Shown: positions 44,440 to 53,207 of the stretch, in pieces
Layout of the letters: each line of letters opens with the position of its first letter
Position numbering within the stretch: the first letter of the stretch is position 1
Source: Micromonospora chersina
GTDB taxonomy: Bacteria; Actinomycetota; Actinomycetes; Mycobacteriales; Micromonosporaceae
DNA: 64,000 nt
NCBI RefSeq assembly: GCF_900091475.1
Contig: NZ_FMIB01000002.1
Span: 2,356,001 to 2,420,000 of the forward strand
Reading direction: 5' to 3'
The notes under the pieces: generated by a model
The model's input: only the letters and a program-made list of their open reading frames with translations
What the model was told of the DNA's origin: nothing
The model's database searches: none
Translations under genes and position numbers: made by a program

Positions 44440-44901
44440 CACCCCGCTCACAGCCGCTCACACCGCAGGTCGCGGCCCAGCCACGCCCTTCAGCGCGTTG
44501 TGTGACTGTCACACTGCAAGATCGGCTGTGAGTGGATCGACCTCTCACAGCGCGACACACCTCATCCACCTGCAAGCGGGTGTTGATCTCTCACGGTGCA
44601 GGCCAAAGGCCCTTACTGCCGCTGTCGCGCCGGAACGCGCTGTGAGTGGCAGCCGCTACCTTTCCGGCAACACCACACCCAAATTTCGCTCCACCCCGGT
44701 TCGGTCCCCACCTCAGGGATCCCCCGCCGCATCCAGCGGTACGCGACGCCCACCCGCTTCGGCCGGTCGGCACGCGCCCGCGCGGCGACCCCTCGAGGTC
44801 ACACCAGCCACCCACACCACCTCTTCCCTTGATCCGACCCACGTACCCGATGGGCCGGTCATCCCTGCGCCCGCGCGCACCCCATCCAAGGAGGACGACT
44901 C
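44440..44901. repeat. Non-coding region with TCACA-nnGCAGG repeats
   Basis: No gene is supported. Repeats include CCGCTCACACCGCAGGTCGC at about 44454 and TCTCTCACGGTGCAGGCC at about 44587, plus TGTCACACTGCAAGATCGGC near 44506. Similar units lie at 34474 and 35679 inside the same element, so these are dispersed element-specific repeats, perhaps binding sites of an element regulator. Confidence 0.55.
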
Positions 44902-45720
44902 ATGCCCACTGTCAACGGCACCCCGCTGACCCGCCACGGCAGCCGTGTGCCAGCCATCCCGACACGACCGGCGTCAGCGGCGACGCAGGCGGCCGCGCCC
45001 CGCCCAGCCCGCACCCGGGCAACCACCACCGCCCGGCCAACCGGCACGCCGGCCCCGACCATCGCCACGATGATCATCTGCCTGCCCGACGCGCTGCCCG
45101 CGCAGGCACTCACCAGCCATCAGCTCGACACCCACCTCAATGTCACCGGCACCCTCACGCCTGTGTTCTGGGCGGTCGCGCAGCTACGAGTGTGGCAGCG
45201 CCAGCAGATGATCGGGCTGCGCAAGGGACGACCCGGGCCGTGCGCGGGCGGACCGGTCCGACTGCTCGACCTGCACGGGATGCGCCACGCCGCCGCGGTC
45301 GGCGCCGGGATCCGCTACCAGATCTGGCAGCAGGTCGTCCACGGCACCCGAGCAGCCACCCCGTGGCCGCTGTTCGAAACCCGCCACCTCACCGACCCCG
45401 ACCGCTACCCCCTCGACACGGCGATCGCGGAATTCCACGCCCAACCCCGCGTCCACGCCATGCGCCTGCACGCCGCCGCCGCTCCCGGCCCTGGCCAGCC
45501 CAGTGTCGGCGAGCTGGAGATGTACCAGGCGGGCCAGATGGCCTACCAGCACTACCGCGCCGCAAGCGCCGTCGCCGGCGATGCGATGCTCACCGCCGAC
45601 GGCCGCAAGCTCGCCCCGGCCAGCGACGCCCTCGCCCACCGCATCACCTACCTCGAGCAGGCCCTGGCCCACCTGGACACCCTCGACCCCGATCAGCGGC
45701 TACTCGCCGTCGCCCTCTAA
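44902..45720 (+). CDS. Unidentified element protein
   Basis: I do not recognise this 272-residue protein. It has a Thr/Ala/Pro-rich N-terminal tail (to about residue 55), no membrane segment, a middle part with LLDLHGMRHAAAVGAGIRYQIWQQV and a helical C-terminus (ALAHRITYLEQALAHLDTLDPDQRLLAVAL). AAGGAGG precedes the ATG. Strong codon bias and the ribosome-binding site support a real gene of the element. Confidence 0.7.
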   Translation: MPTVNGTPLTRHGSRVPAIPTRPASAATQAAAPRPARTRATTTARPTGTPAPTIATMIICLPDALPAQALTSHQLDTHLNVTGTLTPVFWAVAQLRVWQRQQMIGLRKGRPGPCAGGPVRLLDLHGMRHAAAVGAGIRYQIWQQVVHGTRAATPWPLFETRHLTDPDRYPLDTAIAEFHAQPRVHAMRLHAAAAPGPGQPSVGELEMYQAGQMAYQHYRAASAVAGDAMLTADGRKLAPASDALAHRITYLEQALAHLDTLDPDQRLLAVAL

Positions 45721-46331
45721 ACCCCACCCCCAAGCCCGCGGTCGAGGGCACCGGCAACCCGCTGCAGGCCCAGCCCAGCTGGGATGCGAAAGCGGTCGGT
45801 CCAGGCTGTGTCACCCTGCAGAACCAGCTTCCGCTGCTGCCAACGACGCACCGCAGATGCCTCAACGGCCAGCTGCCGCACCGCCGCACACAGCGGCGGT
45901 CAGTGCTCGACAGGCTGGGCGCCCCGGGCCAGGGGCACCCGCTCCCGCCCGGCCTGAAACAGGCCGCCGTATTCCTCTTCCAGCCCCATCGGCAGGCGGT
46001 CGGCCCACGGCGTCCGCATCGGCGGCGTGCTGCCCCTCGCGCAGCGCGCCATGGCCTGCCCGGCTCACCGCCTCACCGGGACGCACGTCACCGCGAGCGA
46101 GCCGCCCCTGGCTGGCATCTCCCGCAGGCATCGAGTCCTCGTTCTCACCGCACCCAGCCGGCGCCCGCCGGCCGATCAGTCATTCCTTCCCACGCACGCC
46201 CGCCACTCCACTGGCTGGCGACGACCGCGGCGCGGATCTCGGGATGTCCCGAGATCCGGTCGTCGCACTTGATCAGCGACGCGGTCGAAGCGTGGATCAC
46301 TGCTGACCTCCACACCAGGAAGGACGTGCCC
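45721..46331. other. Non-coding region before the two-winged-helix gene
   Basis: No gene is supported across these 610 bases. The only structure I see is the strong dyad at 46219-46266. Frames crossing it are Arg/Pro-rich shadows. Confidence 0.5.
46219..46266. promoter_or_regulatory. Strong extended dyad upstream of the two-winged-helix gene
   Basis: The inner palindrome at 46233-46258 has perfect 12-bp arms (CGGATCTCGGGA and complement) around TG. Outer arms GCGACGACC/GGTCGTCGC extend it with an asymmetric bulge. It lies 65 bases before the start at 46332. It could be the operator of that regulator or a terminator; no T-tract is present. Confidence 0.6.
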
Positions 46332-47177
46332 ATGACGGATGCAACGCAGCCCGTGCCGGCGCACACGATGTTCACGGTCCTCGCCGCGCTCAGCGAGCTC
46401 GGCGAGGCCACTGCCACGGCCGTGGCGGAACACGCCGGGCTCGGCTATTCCACGGCGACGGCGAAGCTGCGCGCCTGGGAAAAGACCGGGCAGGCCGAGC
46501 GGTTCCGCAGCGACGACAACCGCGCCATGTGGCGGTTGACCGACACCGGCCGCACCACCACCGCCACGCCACCCTCCACCCAGGAGGCAGCTGACACACC
46601 ACCCGATGGGACCCCGGCCGCCACCTCGGACACCGCCACCACGACCGATCCCCTCGACGCCCCGGGCGTGCCCGAACGGGACGGCGAACCCCCTGTACCG
46701 GCAGACCAGGACACGGACGAGGCGTCCCCGGCCCTGGCTTCCACCGGTGCCGCACCTGCTCCGCTGGACACGACCACGTCTTCCAGTTGCGGCGACGAGC
46801 AGCGGCCGCCCTCGGAGGAGGCAGGCCACGACCGCCAACAGTCCGACGCCGCGCCCGACGACGCCGAGGCCGAGGGCGAGGGCGGGTCGAACGCCGACCC
46901 GCAGGGGCAGGCAAACGCACCGGGGAACGGCCGCCGGGTGAAGGGCTCCCTGCGGGGTGCGGTACTGGACATCCTCGAAGCCCACCCCGACCGGCAGTAC
47001 AAGACCAGCGAGTTGTGCAAGCTCATCGACGCCGCGAACGCCGGTAGCGGCGCGAGGAAAGCCAGCCAGGGCGCGGTGTTCAACGCGGCGATCAAGCTGG
47101 TCGCCGCCGGCACGCTCGTGCAGACCGTCGAACGCCCGGCCACCTTCCAACTCGCCCCCAACGATGGCGGCCAGTAG
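46332..47177 (+). CDS. Two-winged-helix putative DNA-binding protein
   Basis: This 281-residue protein has an N-terminal winged helix (residues 10-60: LAALSELGEATATAVAEHAGLGYSTATAKLRAWEKTGQAERF), an acidic Thr/Pro/Ala-rich linker (75-195) and a C-terminal winged-helix-like domain (GSLRGAVLDILEAHPDRQYKTSELCKLIDA...GAVFNAAIKLVAAGTL). It looks like a regulator that could bridge two sites. AGGAAGGA precedes the ATG. The dyad upstream may be its target. Confidence 0.72.
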   Translation: MTDATQPVPAHTMFTVLAALSELGEATATAVAEHAGLGYSTATAKLRAWEKTGQAERFRSDDNRAMWRLTDTGRTTTATPPSTQEAADTPPDGTPAATSDTATTTDPLDAPGVPERDGEPPVPADQDTDEASPALASTGAAPAPLDTTTSSSCGDEQRPPSEEAGHDRQQSDAAPDDAEAEGEGGSNADPQGQANAPGNGRRVKGSLRGAVLDILEAHPDRQYKTSELCKLIDAANAGSGARKASQGAVFNAAIKLVAAGTLVQTVERPATFQLAPNDGGQ

Positions 47178-47266
47178 CCCACTCGTCAGGCAGCCCGAGG
47201 GCGGGCGTCGAAGTTTGGCGACTCACGCCCGCCCCCGGTGCTCCTTCGTGCGAAAGGAGCAACTCA

Positions 47267-47905
47267 GTGTCTCCCATCCTGCAAGGCATCGTCACCACCG
47301 TCGGCGGGATCCTCGCCGGCCTCGCCCTCGCCGGCGCCCTCCTGTGGCGTCAACAGCAAGCCCTCGACGCGGCCCGCTACCAGGCCAGCCACGACGAGAT
47401 CACCGGCCTGCCCAACCGGCGGCTGTTCCTCACCCGACTACGCGCCGCCCTCGCCGACCGGGTGGCCGTCGGGGTGGTGCTGCTCGACCTCGACGGATTC
47501 AAGACCGTCAACGACACCCTCGGCCACGACACCGGCAACCTTCTGCTCGCCCACGTCGGCCGGCTCCTCGCCGCCCTCGACGCACCCGTGGAGATCGCCG
47601 CACGGTTGTCCGGCGACGAGTTCGCCCTCCTCGTGCGCGGCGACCACGAGGACGTGGCCGCCGCCGCCCGCGCCGCATGGCAGGCCATCGGCGCCGCCCC
47701 CTTCCGCCTCAACAGCGGCGAGGTCAGTGTCAGCGGCTCCGTCGGCTACACCCACAACCCCGCCCACCTGTCCGCGAACCCCCGTCAACTGCTGGCCGAG
47801 GCGGACGCGGCGATGTACCACGCGAAGCGTTCCGGTGCCGGTGTGCACGGCCACCATCCCTTGGCCGCCCCAGTGGGACGCAGCCGCGACCGGCACCACC
47901 ACTGA
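47267..47905 (+). CDS. GGDEF-domain protein (diguanylate cyclase-like) with one membrane helix
   Basis: This 212-residue protein has a membrane helix (ILQGIVTTVGGILAGLALAGALLW), then a GGDEF domain: DEITGLPNRRLFLTRL, DLDGFKTVNDTLGHDTGN and the active-site motif as SGDEF in LSGDEFALLV. The S-for-G change is tolerated in some active cyclases. If active it would make cyclic di-GMP within a conjugative element, perhaps affecting surface state or mating. GTG follows AAAGGAG; an intrinsic terminator follows. Confidence 0.85.
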   Translation: MSPILQGIVTTVGGILAGLALAGALLWRQQQALDAARYQASHDEITGLPNRRLFLTRLRAALADRVAVGVVLLDLDGFKTVNDTLGHDTGNLLLAHVGRLLAALDAPVEIAARLSGDEFALLVRGDHEDVAAAARAAWQAIGAAPFRLNSGEVSVSGSVGYTHNPAHLSANPRQLLAEADAAMYHAKRSGAGVHGHHPLAAPVGRSRDRHHH

Positions 47906-47920
47906 CAGATCTGACGCCTT

Positions 47921-47960
47921 GAGGGCCCCGCAACCACCCGGTTGCGGGGCCCTCCCCTTT
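47921..47960 (+). terminator. Intrinsic terminator after the GGDEF gene
   Basis: Arms GAGGGCCCCGCAAC and GTTGCGGGGCCCTC enclose six bases and are followed by CCCCTTTT. This is one of the few classical T-tract terminators in the window. Confidence 0.9.
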
Positions 47961-47985
47961 TGCCGCCCTGACAAGGGAGACCCCT

Positions 47986-48828
47986 GTGCTGTCCTTCACC
48001 GCTGTGCACGCCCTGGCCGGCTGCCTCCTGGCGATCGACGTCGACGCCGAGCATCTGGGCTGGGGCCAGCCCCCGACGCTGCTGCTCATTCACACCCGCC
48101 CCAACCACACGGCCTCGCCCGCACACGCTGTGCGCAGCGTGGAATTCCCGCTGCGCCGCGACGACCTGCTCACCGACCCCGCTGGCCTGCCCGCCCTGCT
48201 GCACCGCCTCGCCGCAGGCTTACGCCAGCCCCACGCGGCAACGCCCTACCAGGCCACCCTCGACACGATCGTCCGCCTGATCCGGGCGACGGAACCCGAT
48301 GCGCGGCTACTGGCCTGGGCCACCTGCTACGACGACATCCACACGATCAACAACGCGTCACGGCAGGTGCGCCGCATCGACGCCGTCGACACCGATGGCC
48401 GCCTCTACCAGCTCAGCCACCCGCGCGGCGATGACCAACCGCTGCTGCTCATTGACGACAGGCCCGAGCCGAGCGAGGTCCCCGCCACCTATCCCGGGCT
48501 GATCGCCCTCCTCACCGCCGCCACCCAGAAGGCCAGCAGCGGCGGCCACGGGACGCATGGGGAAGCCGGGCCGTTGCGGCGACCTGACGGCACCGACGAG
48601 GAGCCGATCTTCATCACGTGGGGGCCCGACGGGACGTCACTGCGCTGCCAGGTGTGCGGCGCCGTCGACGCGTTCGCCCAGGACGAGATGCCGTCCATGG
48701 CCGGCTACGGCGAAGACACCTACATCCGCTGCAGCCGCTGCGGATCCGCCGAGACCAGCGACCCGATCTTCGGCTGGCGCGCCAAGCCCGCCCCTTGGCC
48801 AGCACCGCCGAAACAGGACGGCCCGTGA
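47986..48828 (+). CDS. Unidentified element protein with C-terminal zinc ribbon
   Basis: I do not recognise this 280-residue protein. Residues 215-260 carry CQVC and CSRC pairs (SLRCQVCGAVDAF ... YIRCSRCGSAE), a likely zinc ribbon. The N-terminal part has GCLLAIDVDAEHLGWGQPPTLLLIH and LLAWATCYDDIHTIN without a known motif. GTG follows GGGAG. It begins a new run of genes after the terminator. Confidence 0.68.
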   Translation: MLSFTAVHALAGCLLAIDVDAEHLGWGQPPTLLLIHTRPNHTASPAHAVRSVEFPLRRDDLLTDPAGLPALLHRLAAGLRQPHAATPYQATLDTIVRLIRATEPDARLLAWATCYDDIHTINNASRQVRRIDAVDTDGRLYQLSHPRGDDQPLLLIDDRPEPSEVPATYPGLIALLTAATQKASSGGHGTHGEAGPLRRPDGTDEEPIFITWGPDGTSLRCQVCGAVDAFAQDEMPSMAGYGEDTYIRCSRCGSAETSDPIFGWRAKPAPWPAPPKQDGP

Positions 48829-48910
48829 CCGTCCCGTCCCGCGTCTCGGCCACCGGTCCGCGCACCTCGCGCCTCCCATTCCCGCATCTGCTGAAAAGGA
48901 GACCTGCCCC

Positions 48911-49441
48911 GTGAGCACCCACTGCTTCGTCGGCACCACCGATGTCGCGAACCCGCACCTCGTGCACGCCCGGTTCGTGCTCCTCGACGGCTACCCGACC
49001 GTCGTCGTGCCCGCCCTCGCCGCGATCTGGGCCGGCCACGCCCGCCGCGACGCCCACGCGCTGAGCACCGCGATCCTCGCCTCCGACTGGGAGTACCTCG
49101 ACCCGGCCATCACCGCCACCACCGAGTCCGGGTTCGCCGGGCAACGCCCGGTGCCCGGCGTCGGCATGACCTTCGCCAGCACCACCGACGGTGCCATCGA
49201 CGCGGCGGAACCGGTCACCGTGTTCCCGCTGTCACACGCCCGGCACCTCGACGTGGAATGGATCTACCTGATCGACCCGCTCACCGCCACGGTCGCCGTG
49301 CACACCGACGACGGGCAGCACCTGGCCCGCTACCGGCTCGCCGGCTGCCTGCCCCCGTCACCGGATGCCACCTGCACCCCCGCGAGCCGCTCCCCCGCAG
49401 CCCGCCACGCGCCACATCAGGCTGCGGGAGCCCCGCGGTGA
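48911..49441 (+). CDS. Unidentified element protein
   Basis: This 176-residue protein has no recognised domain. It reads as a soluble alpha/beta protein (FVLLDGYPTVVVPALAAIWAGHARRDAHALSTAILASDWEYLDP) with a Ser/Pro-rich tail. The GTG at 48911 follows AAAAGGAG. Its stop overlaps the GTG of the wall hydrolase gene, so the two are coupled and may function together. Confidence 0.65.
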   Translation: MSTHCFVGTTDVANPHLVHARFVLLDGYPTVVVPALAAIWAGHARRDAHALSTAILASDWEYLDPAITATTESGFAGQRPVPGVGMTFASTTDGAIDAAEPVTVFPLSHARHLDVEWIYLIDPLTATVAVHTDDGQHLARYRLAGCLPPSPDATCTPASRSPAARHAPHQAAGAPR

Positions 49442-50544
49442 GCGGGCGCGGTCTGGCCGCAATCGCCGCTGGGGTGCTCGCTGTGCTGATGCTGTGCGCG
49501 GGCGGAGTGGGGATGCTGTTCACCGGCGGTGGCACCGCCTCGGCCGCGTGCAACGGCACTGTGAGCCCAGGCCGGCAGCCGTTGCTGCCCGCCGTCACCG
49601 TGTCCGCGCCCGCCGCCGGCGTCGGGGGCTGGACCGGTGAGCAGGTCACCAACGCGGCCGTGATCGTGTCCGTCGGCGTCGAGCTCACGGTCCCGCCCCG
49701 AGGCTGGGTCATCGCCCTGGCCACCGCCATGCAGGAGTCCACCCTGCGCAACCTGCCCGGCGGGGACCGCGACTCGGTGGGGCTGTTCCAGCAGCGCCCG
49801 TCCCAAGGCTGGGGCACACCCGCCCAACTCCAGGACCCGCGCTACGCGGCCGGCAGGTTCTACCGGGCGTTGCTGGCCGTCGACGGTTGGCAGGCCATGC
49901 CGTTGACCGACGCCGCCCAAGCGGTGCAGCGCTCCGCCTACCCCGGCGCCTACGCGAAGTGGGAGGACGACGCGATCGCCCTGATCCGCGTCCTGACCGG
50001 CGGCACCCCCGCCGGGCCCGTCACCGCAGATCTGGAGCAGGCGATGAGCAACCCGCTGTGCCTGTTCGACGCAGGTGACGGCCAGCCCGGCGGCGAGCAG
50101 GTGCCGCTGCCAGCCGGGTTCGCGCTGCCGGCGGGCACACCGGGGCCGGTCGTGACGGCGGTCGGCTGGGCCCTGGCGCAGCTCGGCAGCCCGTACACCT
50201 TCGGCGGGGACTGCACCGCACCCCACTCCGGCATCCCCGCCCGCCAATGCGACTGCTCATCGCTGATGCAACAGGCGTACCGGGCCGCCGGCATCACCCT
50301 GCCCCGCACCACCAGCGACCAGATCCACGCGGGCCGGCCGGTCACCGACTACCGGGACCTGCGGCCGGGGGACCTGCTGTTCATTCCCGGCAGCCGCGGC
50401 ACCACCGCCAAGCCCGGGCACGTGGGCCTCTACCTCGGCCAGGGGCTGATCGTGCAGGCCCCGCACAGCGGCGACGTCGTCAAGATCATCCGCCTGTCCG
50501 CGTGGGCTACGCAGCTCGCCGCCGCGCGCCGCGTCATCGGCTGA
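49438..50544 (+). CDS. Transfer-associated cell-wall hydrolase (lysozyme-like plus NlpC/P60)
   Basis: This 368-residue protein has an N-terminal signal or anchor helix, a lysozyme/transglycosylase-like region (VIALATAMQESTLRNL with the likely catalytic Glu, then GLFQQRPSQGWG) and a C-terminal NlpC/P60 domain with Cys in CDCSSLMQQAYRAAG and His in KPGHVGLYLG. Such VirB1-like two-domain hydrolases open the wall for Gram-positive type IV secretion systems. It differs from the BlaI-linked NlpC/P60 protein at 16949, which has a coiled coil instead. Confidence 0.87.
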   Translation: MSGRGLAAIAAGVLAVLMLCAGGVGMLFTGGGTASAACNGTVSPGRQPLLPAVTVSAPAAGVGGWTGEQVTNAAVIVSVGVELTVPPRGWVIALATAMQESTLRNLPGGDRDSVGLFQQRPSQGWGTPAQLQDPRYAAGRFYRALLAVDGWQAMPLTDAAQAVQRSAYPGAYAKWEDDAIALIRVLTGGTPAGPVTADLEQAMSNPLCLFDAGDGQPGGEQVPLPAGFALPAGTPGPVVTAVGWALAQLGSPYTFGGDCTAPHSGIPARQCDCSSLMQQAYRAAGITLPRTTSDQIHAGRPVTDYRDLRPGDLLFIPGSRGTTAKPGHVGLYLGQGLIVQAPHSGDVVKIIRLSAWATQLAAARRVIG

Positions 50545-50644
50545 ACCGCCGCATCCCCACACCGATCACGGATCCCGTCAGCCGGGGCTGCCTCTCAGGC
50601 GCAGACGGCTGCGGATCCCCCATCCCTTCGGAGAGGACGTCACC

Positions 50645-51529
50645 GTGACTGACACGGAACACACCAGCAGCAGGAAACAGCCGGGGACCCGGCCCGAGGA
50701 CCCCACGGACTGGGTCGCGCTGGGCCGCCGGCTGCAGAACATTCAGAACACCCTGGTCCACCACGAGAGCACCCCGCGCTACGGCGACGACTACTACGCC
50801 GAGGCGCTGCGCCGGCTGCTGACCGACTCCCGTTGCGGCTGGATCAGCACCACGGAGCACCAGTGGCTGCTCGACCTGCACACCCAGGTAGACCGGCGTA
50901 ACGCGCAGGAGGCGAACCGGCGGGCCCGGGAGGCCCGCGCCCGCTACGCCACCGCCTCCCGCACGATCCGCGCCGAGCTGGCCGGGTGGCTGCGCCGGGT
51001 CACCAATGAGCAGACCGTGCCGGCCCGCTACCGCCGTGAGGGGGTGCTGCTCGCCGCCGACTGGCTCGACCCGGCCATCTCCGCGGCCCCGCACGCAAGT
51101 TCCCCGGCCAGCGCCGCCTCCAGTAGCCCCCAGCAGGCGGCCGTGTCGCCGGTCGGCTCGGATGTGCTGCTGGCGTTGCGGAACGCGGGTGAGCGTGAGG
51201 GACAGCTCGCCGTGGGCTGGTGGCAGCAGCACACCCTCGAGGGACGCACCGCATCGGAGCAGGAGCACACCGCCCAGACGGTCCTGGACGGCATCGACAG
51301 CAGCGACGACGCGGTCCTGGCGGCGTTGCCCCGCTTCGACGTCGCCGGCTACGACGCCGACCGCTACCAGGCCCACGCGCCGGTCGGCGCCCCCGGCTGG
51401 TCGGCGCTGCCCAATCACGATCAGGCGCTGGTGGTCGACGCGGTGCGGGACGGGTTCACCGACACCGTCCGCGACGGTGTCGCCGCCCGCTGCCACGCCG
51501 TCCTGACGGCACGGGAGGGGACCCGATGA
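50645..51529 (+). CDS. Unidentified element protein sharing a repeat domain with its neighbour
   Basis: This 294-residue protein is soluble. Its C-terminal part (about 170-288: LLALRNAGEREGQLAVGWWQQ...QTVLDGIDSSDDAVLAALPRFDVAGYDADRYQAHAP...GFTDTVRDGVAARC) aligns by eye with residues about 72-185 of the next protein. The N-terminal part (RRLQNIQNTLVHHESTPRYGDDYYAEALRRLL) is separate. GGAGAGG lies upstream; its stop overlaps the next ATG. No function can be given. Confidence 0.68.
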   Translation: MTDTEHTSSRKQPGTRPEDPTDWVALGRRLQNIQNTLVHHESTPRYGDDYYAEALRRLLTDSRCGWISTTEHQWLLDLHTQVDRRNAQEANRRAREARARYATASRTIRAELAGWLRRVTNEQTVPARYRREGVLLAADWLDPAISAAPHASSPASAASSSPQQAAVSPVGSDVLLALRNAGEREGQLAVGWWQQHTLEGRTASEQEHTAQTVLDGIDSSDDAVLAALPRFDVAGYDADRYQAHAPVGAPGWSALPNHDQALVVDAVRDGFTDTVRDGVAARCHAVLTAREGTR

Positions 51530-52638
51530 CCTACCAGCCTGGCGAGCGGGTCGCGCTGGAGCACACCAGCGACCCGCACACGCTGCTGCGTCCGGGTGAC
51601 GAGGGCACGGTGCGCCACTACCACCCGGACCAGCAGGTCCTCGAGGTGAACTGGGACAGCGGCTCCTGCCTGTCGATGCTTCTCGAGGCTGGTGACCGCG
51701 TCCGTCGGCTCCCCGCCCCCACTGGCGAGGCCGGCTGGGAGCAGGTGCTCGACTCGGTGCGGGTCGCGGGCGCGGCGGCTGGCCGGGACGCAGCAATGTG
51801 GTGGGCGCAGAACCTCATCGGGGGGAGGGCCACCGGCGACGTCCACGAGGTCGCGCGGCAGGTCCTGGCCGGCATCGACGACGTGGACCCGCCGGTCATT
51901 GACGGGCTGCCCACCGCCGACCGGCACGTCCTGGCCGAGGACCGCGACCGGTATGCCGAGCACACCCCGCAGGGTTCGCCGGCGTGGGAGGACCTGACCG
52001 GCCGGCAGCGCGACCAGACGCGGTGGGCGTGGTGCGACGGATTCGACGCCGCCGCCGAAGCCGAGGTGGCCCGGCAGTGCCGGATCCTGCTGCACCCGCA
52101 CGGCGATGACCGGGACATGAGCCACCTGGCTCCCGACCGGGTGCGCCTGGGCGGGCCGGGCGTCTTCGCCGGGGACTGGGCGTGGACGGCGAACGGCGAC
52201 GGACAGATGCGGATCCCGGTCGGGTTCGTCGGTGTCCTGGTGGACACGTGGAACGGGTGGGCGGTGTTCACCTGCACCCGTCAGGTGGCCGAGGCGATCG
52301 TCGCCGACCAGCAGGCCGCCCGCGACCGCTACCGGCACCAGCTCGCCGCAGAGGGCGTCAGCGGGCAGCGGCAGGACCGGATGGTCGACGAGTCCATGGC
52401 GCGGCTGTGGTTCGACGGCGACGTCATCGTCGCCGACGAAACCCGCGTGCACGACGACCCGGACGCCATCGAACGGATCAGCCCCGACCCGGACGGCCAG
52501 CACGTCGTGATGGGCCGCGCCTGGACGTGGCTGCCGGTGCACCCGTACGACTGCGACCGCATCGCAGGCGACATCCCCGACCCGCCCACCCCCGCCAGCA
52601 CTCCTGAAACGCCGGCGAAGGGAGCACCTGATGCCTGA
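51526..52638 (+). CDS. DUF4314-like N-terminus plus repeat domain, element protein
   Basis: This 370-residue protein begins with a DUF4314-like beta segment (GERVALEHTSDPHTLLRPGDEGTVRHYHPDQQVLEVNWDSG...GDRVRRL), then the domain shared with the upstream gene (GRDAAMWWAQNLIGG...VARQVLAGIDDVDPPVIDGLPTADRHVLAEDRDRYAEHTPQG). A C-terminal region with MRIPVGFVGVLVDTWNGWAVFTC follows. The ATG at 51526 overlaps the previous stop. DUF4314 occurs in mobile-element proteins of unknown role. Confidence 0.68.
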   Translation: MTYQPGERVALEHTSDPHTLLRPGDEGTVRHYHPDQQVLEVNWDSGSCLSMLLEAGDRVRRLPAPTGEAGWEQVLDSVRVAGAAAGRDAAMWWAQNLIGGRATGDVHEVARQVLAGIDDVDPPVIDGLPTADRHVLAEDRDRYAEHTPQGSPAWEDLTGRQRDQTRWAWCDGFDAAAEAEVARQCRILLHPHGDDRDMSHLAPDRVRLGGPGVFAGDWAWTANGDGQMRIPVGFVGVLVDTWNGWAVFTCTRQVAEAIVADQQAARDRYRHQLAAEGVSGQRQDRMVDESMARLWFDGDVIVADETRVHDDPDAIERISPDPDGQHVVMGRAWTWLPVHPYDCDRIAGDIPDPPTPASTPETPAKGAPDA

Positions 52639-52933
52639 CGACCTGACCGACGAGTTCGGCGAGTACGCCCACGAGGACATGCTGCAAGCCCTCGTCCTGA
52701 GCCTGCTGACCAGCGCCGACCTGGACGAGCTGTGCGACGACGCCGACCTGCCGCAGCTCACCCACGACGACGGGCTGCCAGTGACGATCACGTCAGCGCG
52801 CACGTACCGGGACGCGGGGGTCCTGACGCTGGACCGCGGGGTATGGCTGGAGCTGTCCGACGGCAGCGTGTTCGGGCTGACCGTGCAGATCTCCCGCCGC
52901 CCCCGCGGCGAGGTCACCCTCCGCCGCAGATAA
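52631..52933 (+). CDS. Small acidic element protein
   Basis: This 100-residue protein is rich in Asp/Glu in its first half (DDLTDEFGEYAHEDMLQALVLSLLTSADLDELCDDADLP) and beta-like at the end (GVWLELSDGSVFGLTVQISRRPRGEVTLRR). No family is recognised. GGGAG precedes the ATG, and it overlaps the upstream stop by eight bases. Confidence 0.62.
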   Translation: MPDDLTDEFGEYAHEDMLQALVLSLLTSADLDELCDDADLPQLTHDDGLPVTITSARTYRDAGVLTLDRGVWLELSDGSVFGLTVQISRRPRGEVTLRRR

Positions 52934-53207
52934 CCCGTACCGCGGGCACCGTTGCCGGATCGACTTGATCAGTTCCGGCGCGGGTGCGTTCCTTGTCGTC
53001 GCCTACCACCCGATGGCGGCGGCACCACCGATCCGCAGCCCGTTTGGGCTGCCTGCTGAGCACCTCACGGAGCTTGCCGGCCATCCCCTGCCATTGGGCC
53101 CGGGCCCGTTCACCGCCCCGTCTCCAACCGCGCGGACACCGCACCACCTTGCCCGCGCACCCGGAGACGGGGTGCGCGGGCCCAACCCGAGATCACAGGA
53201 GGCCTGC

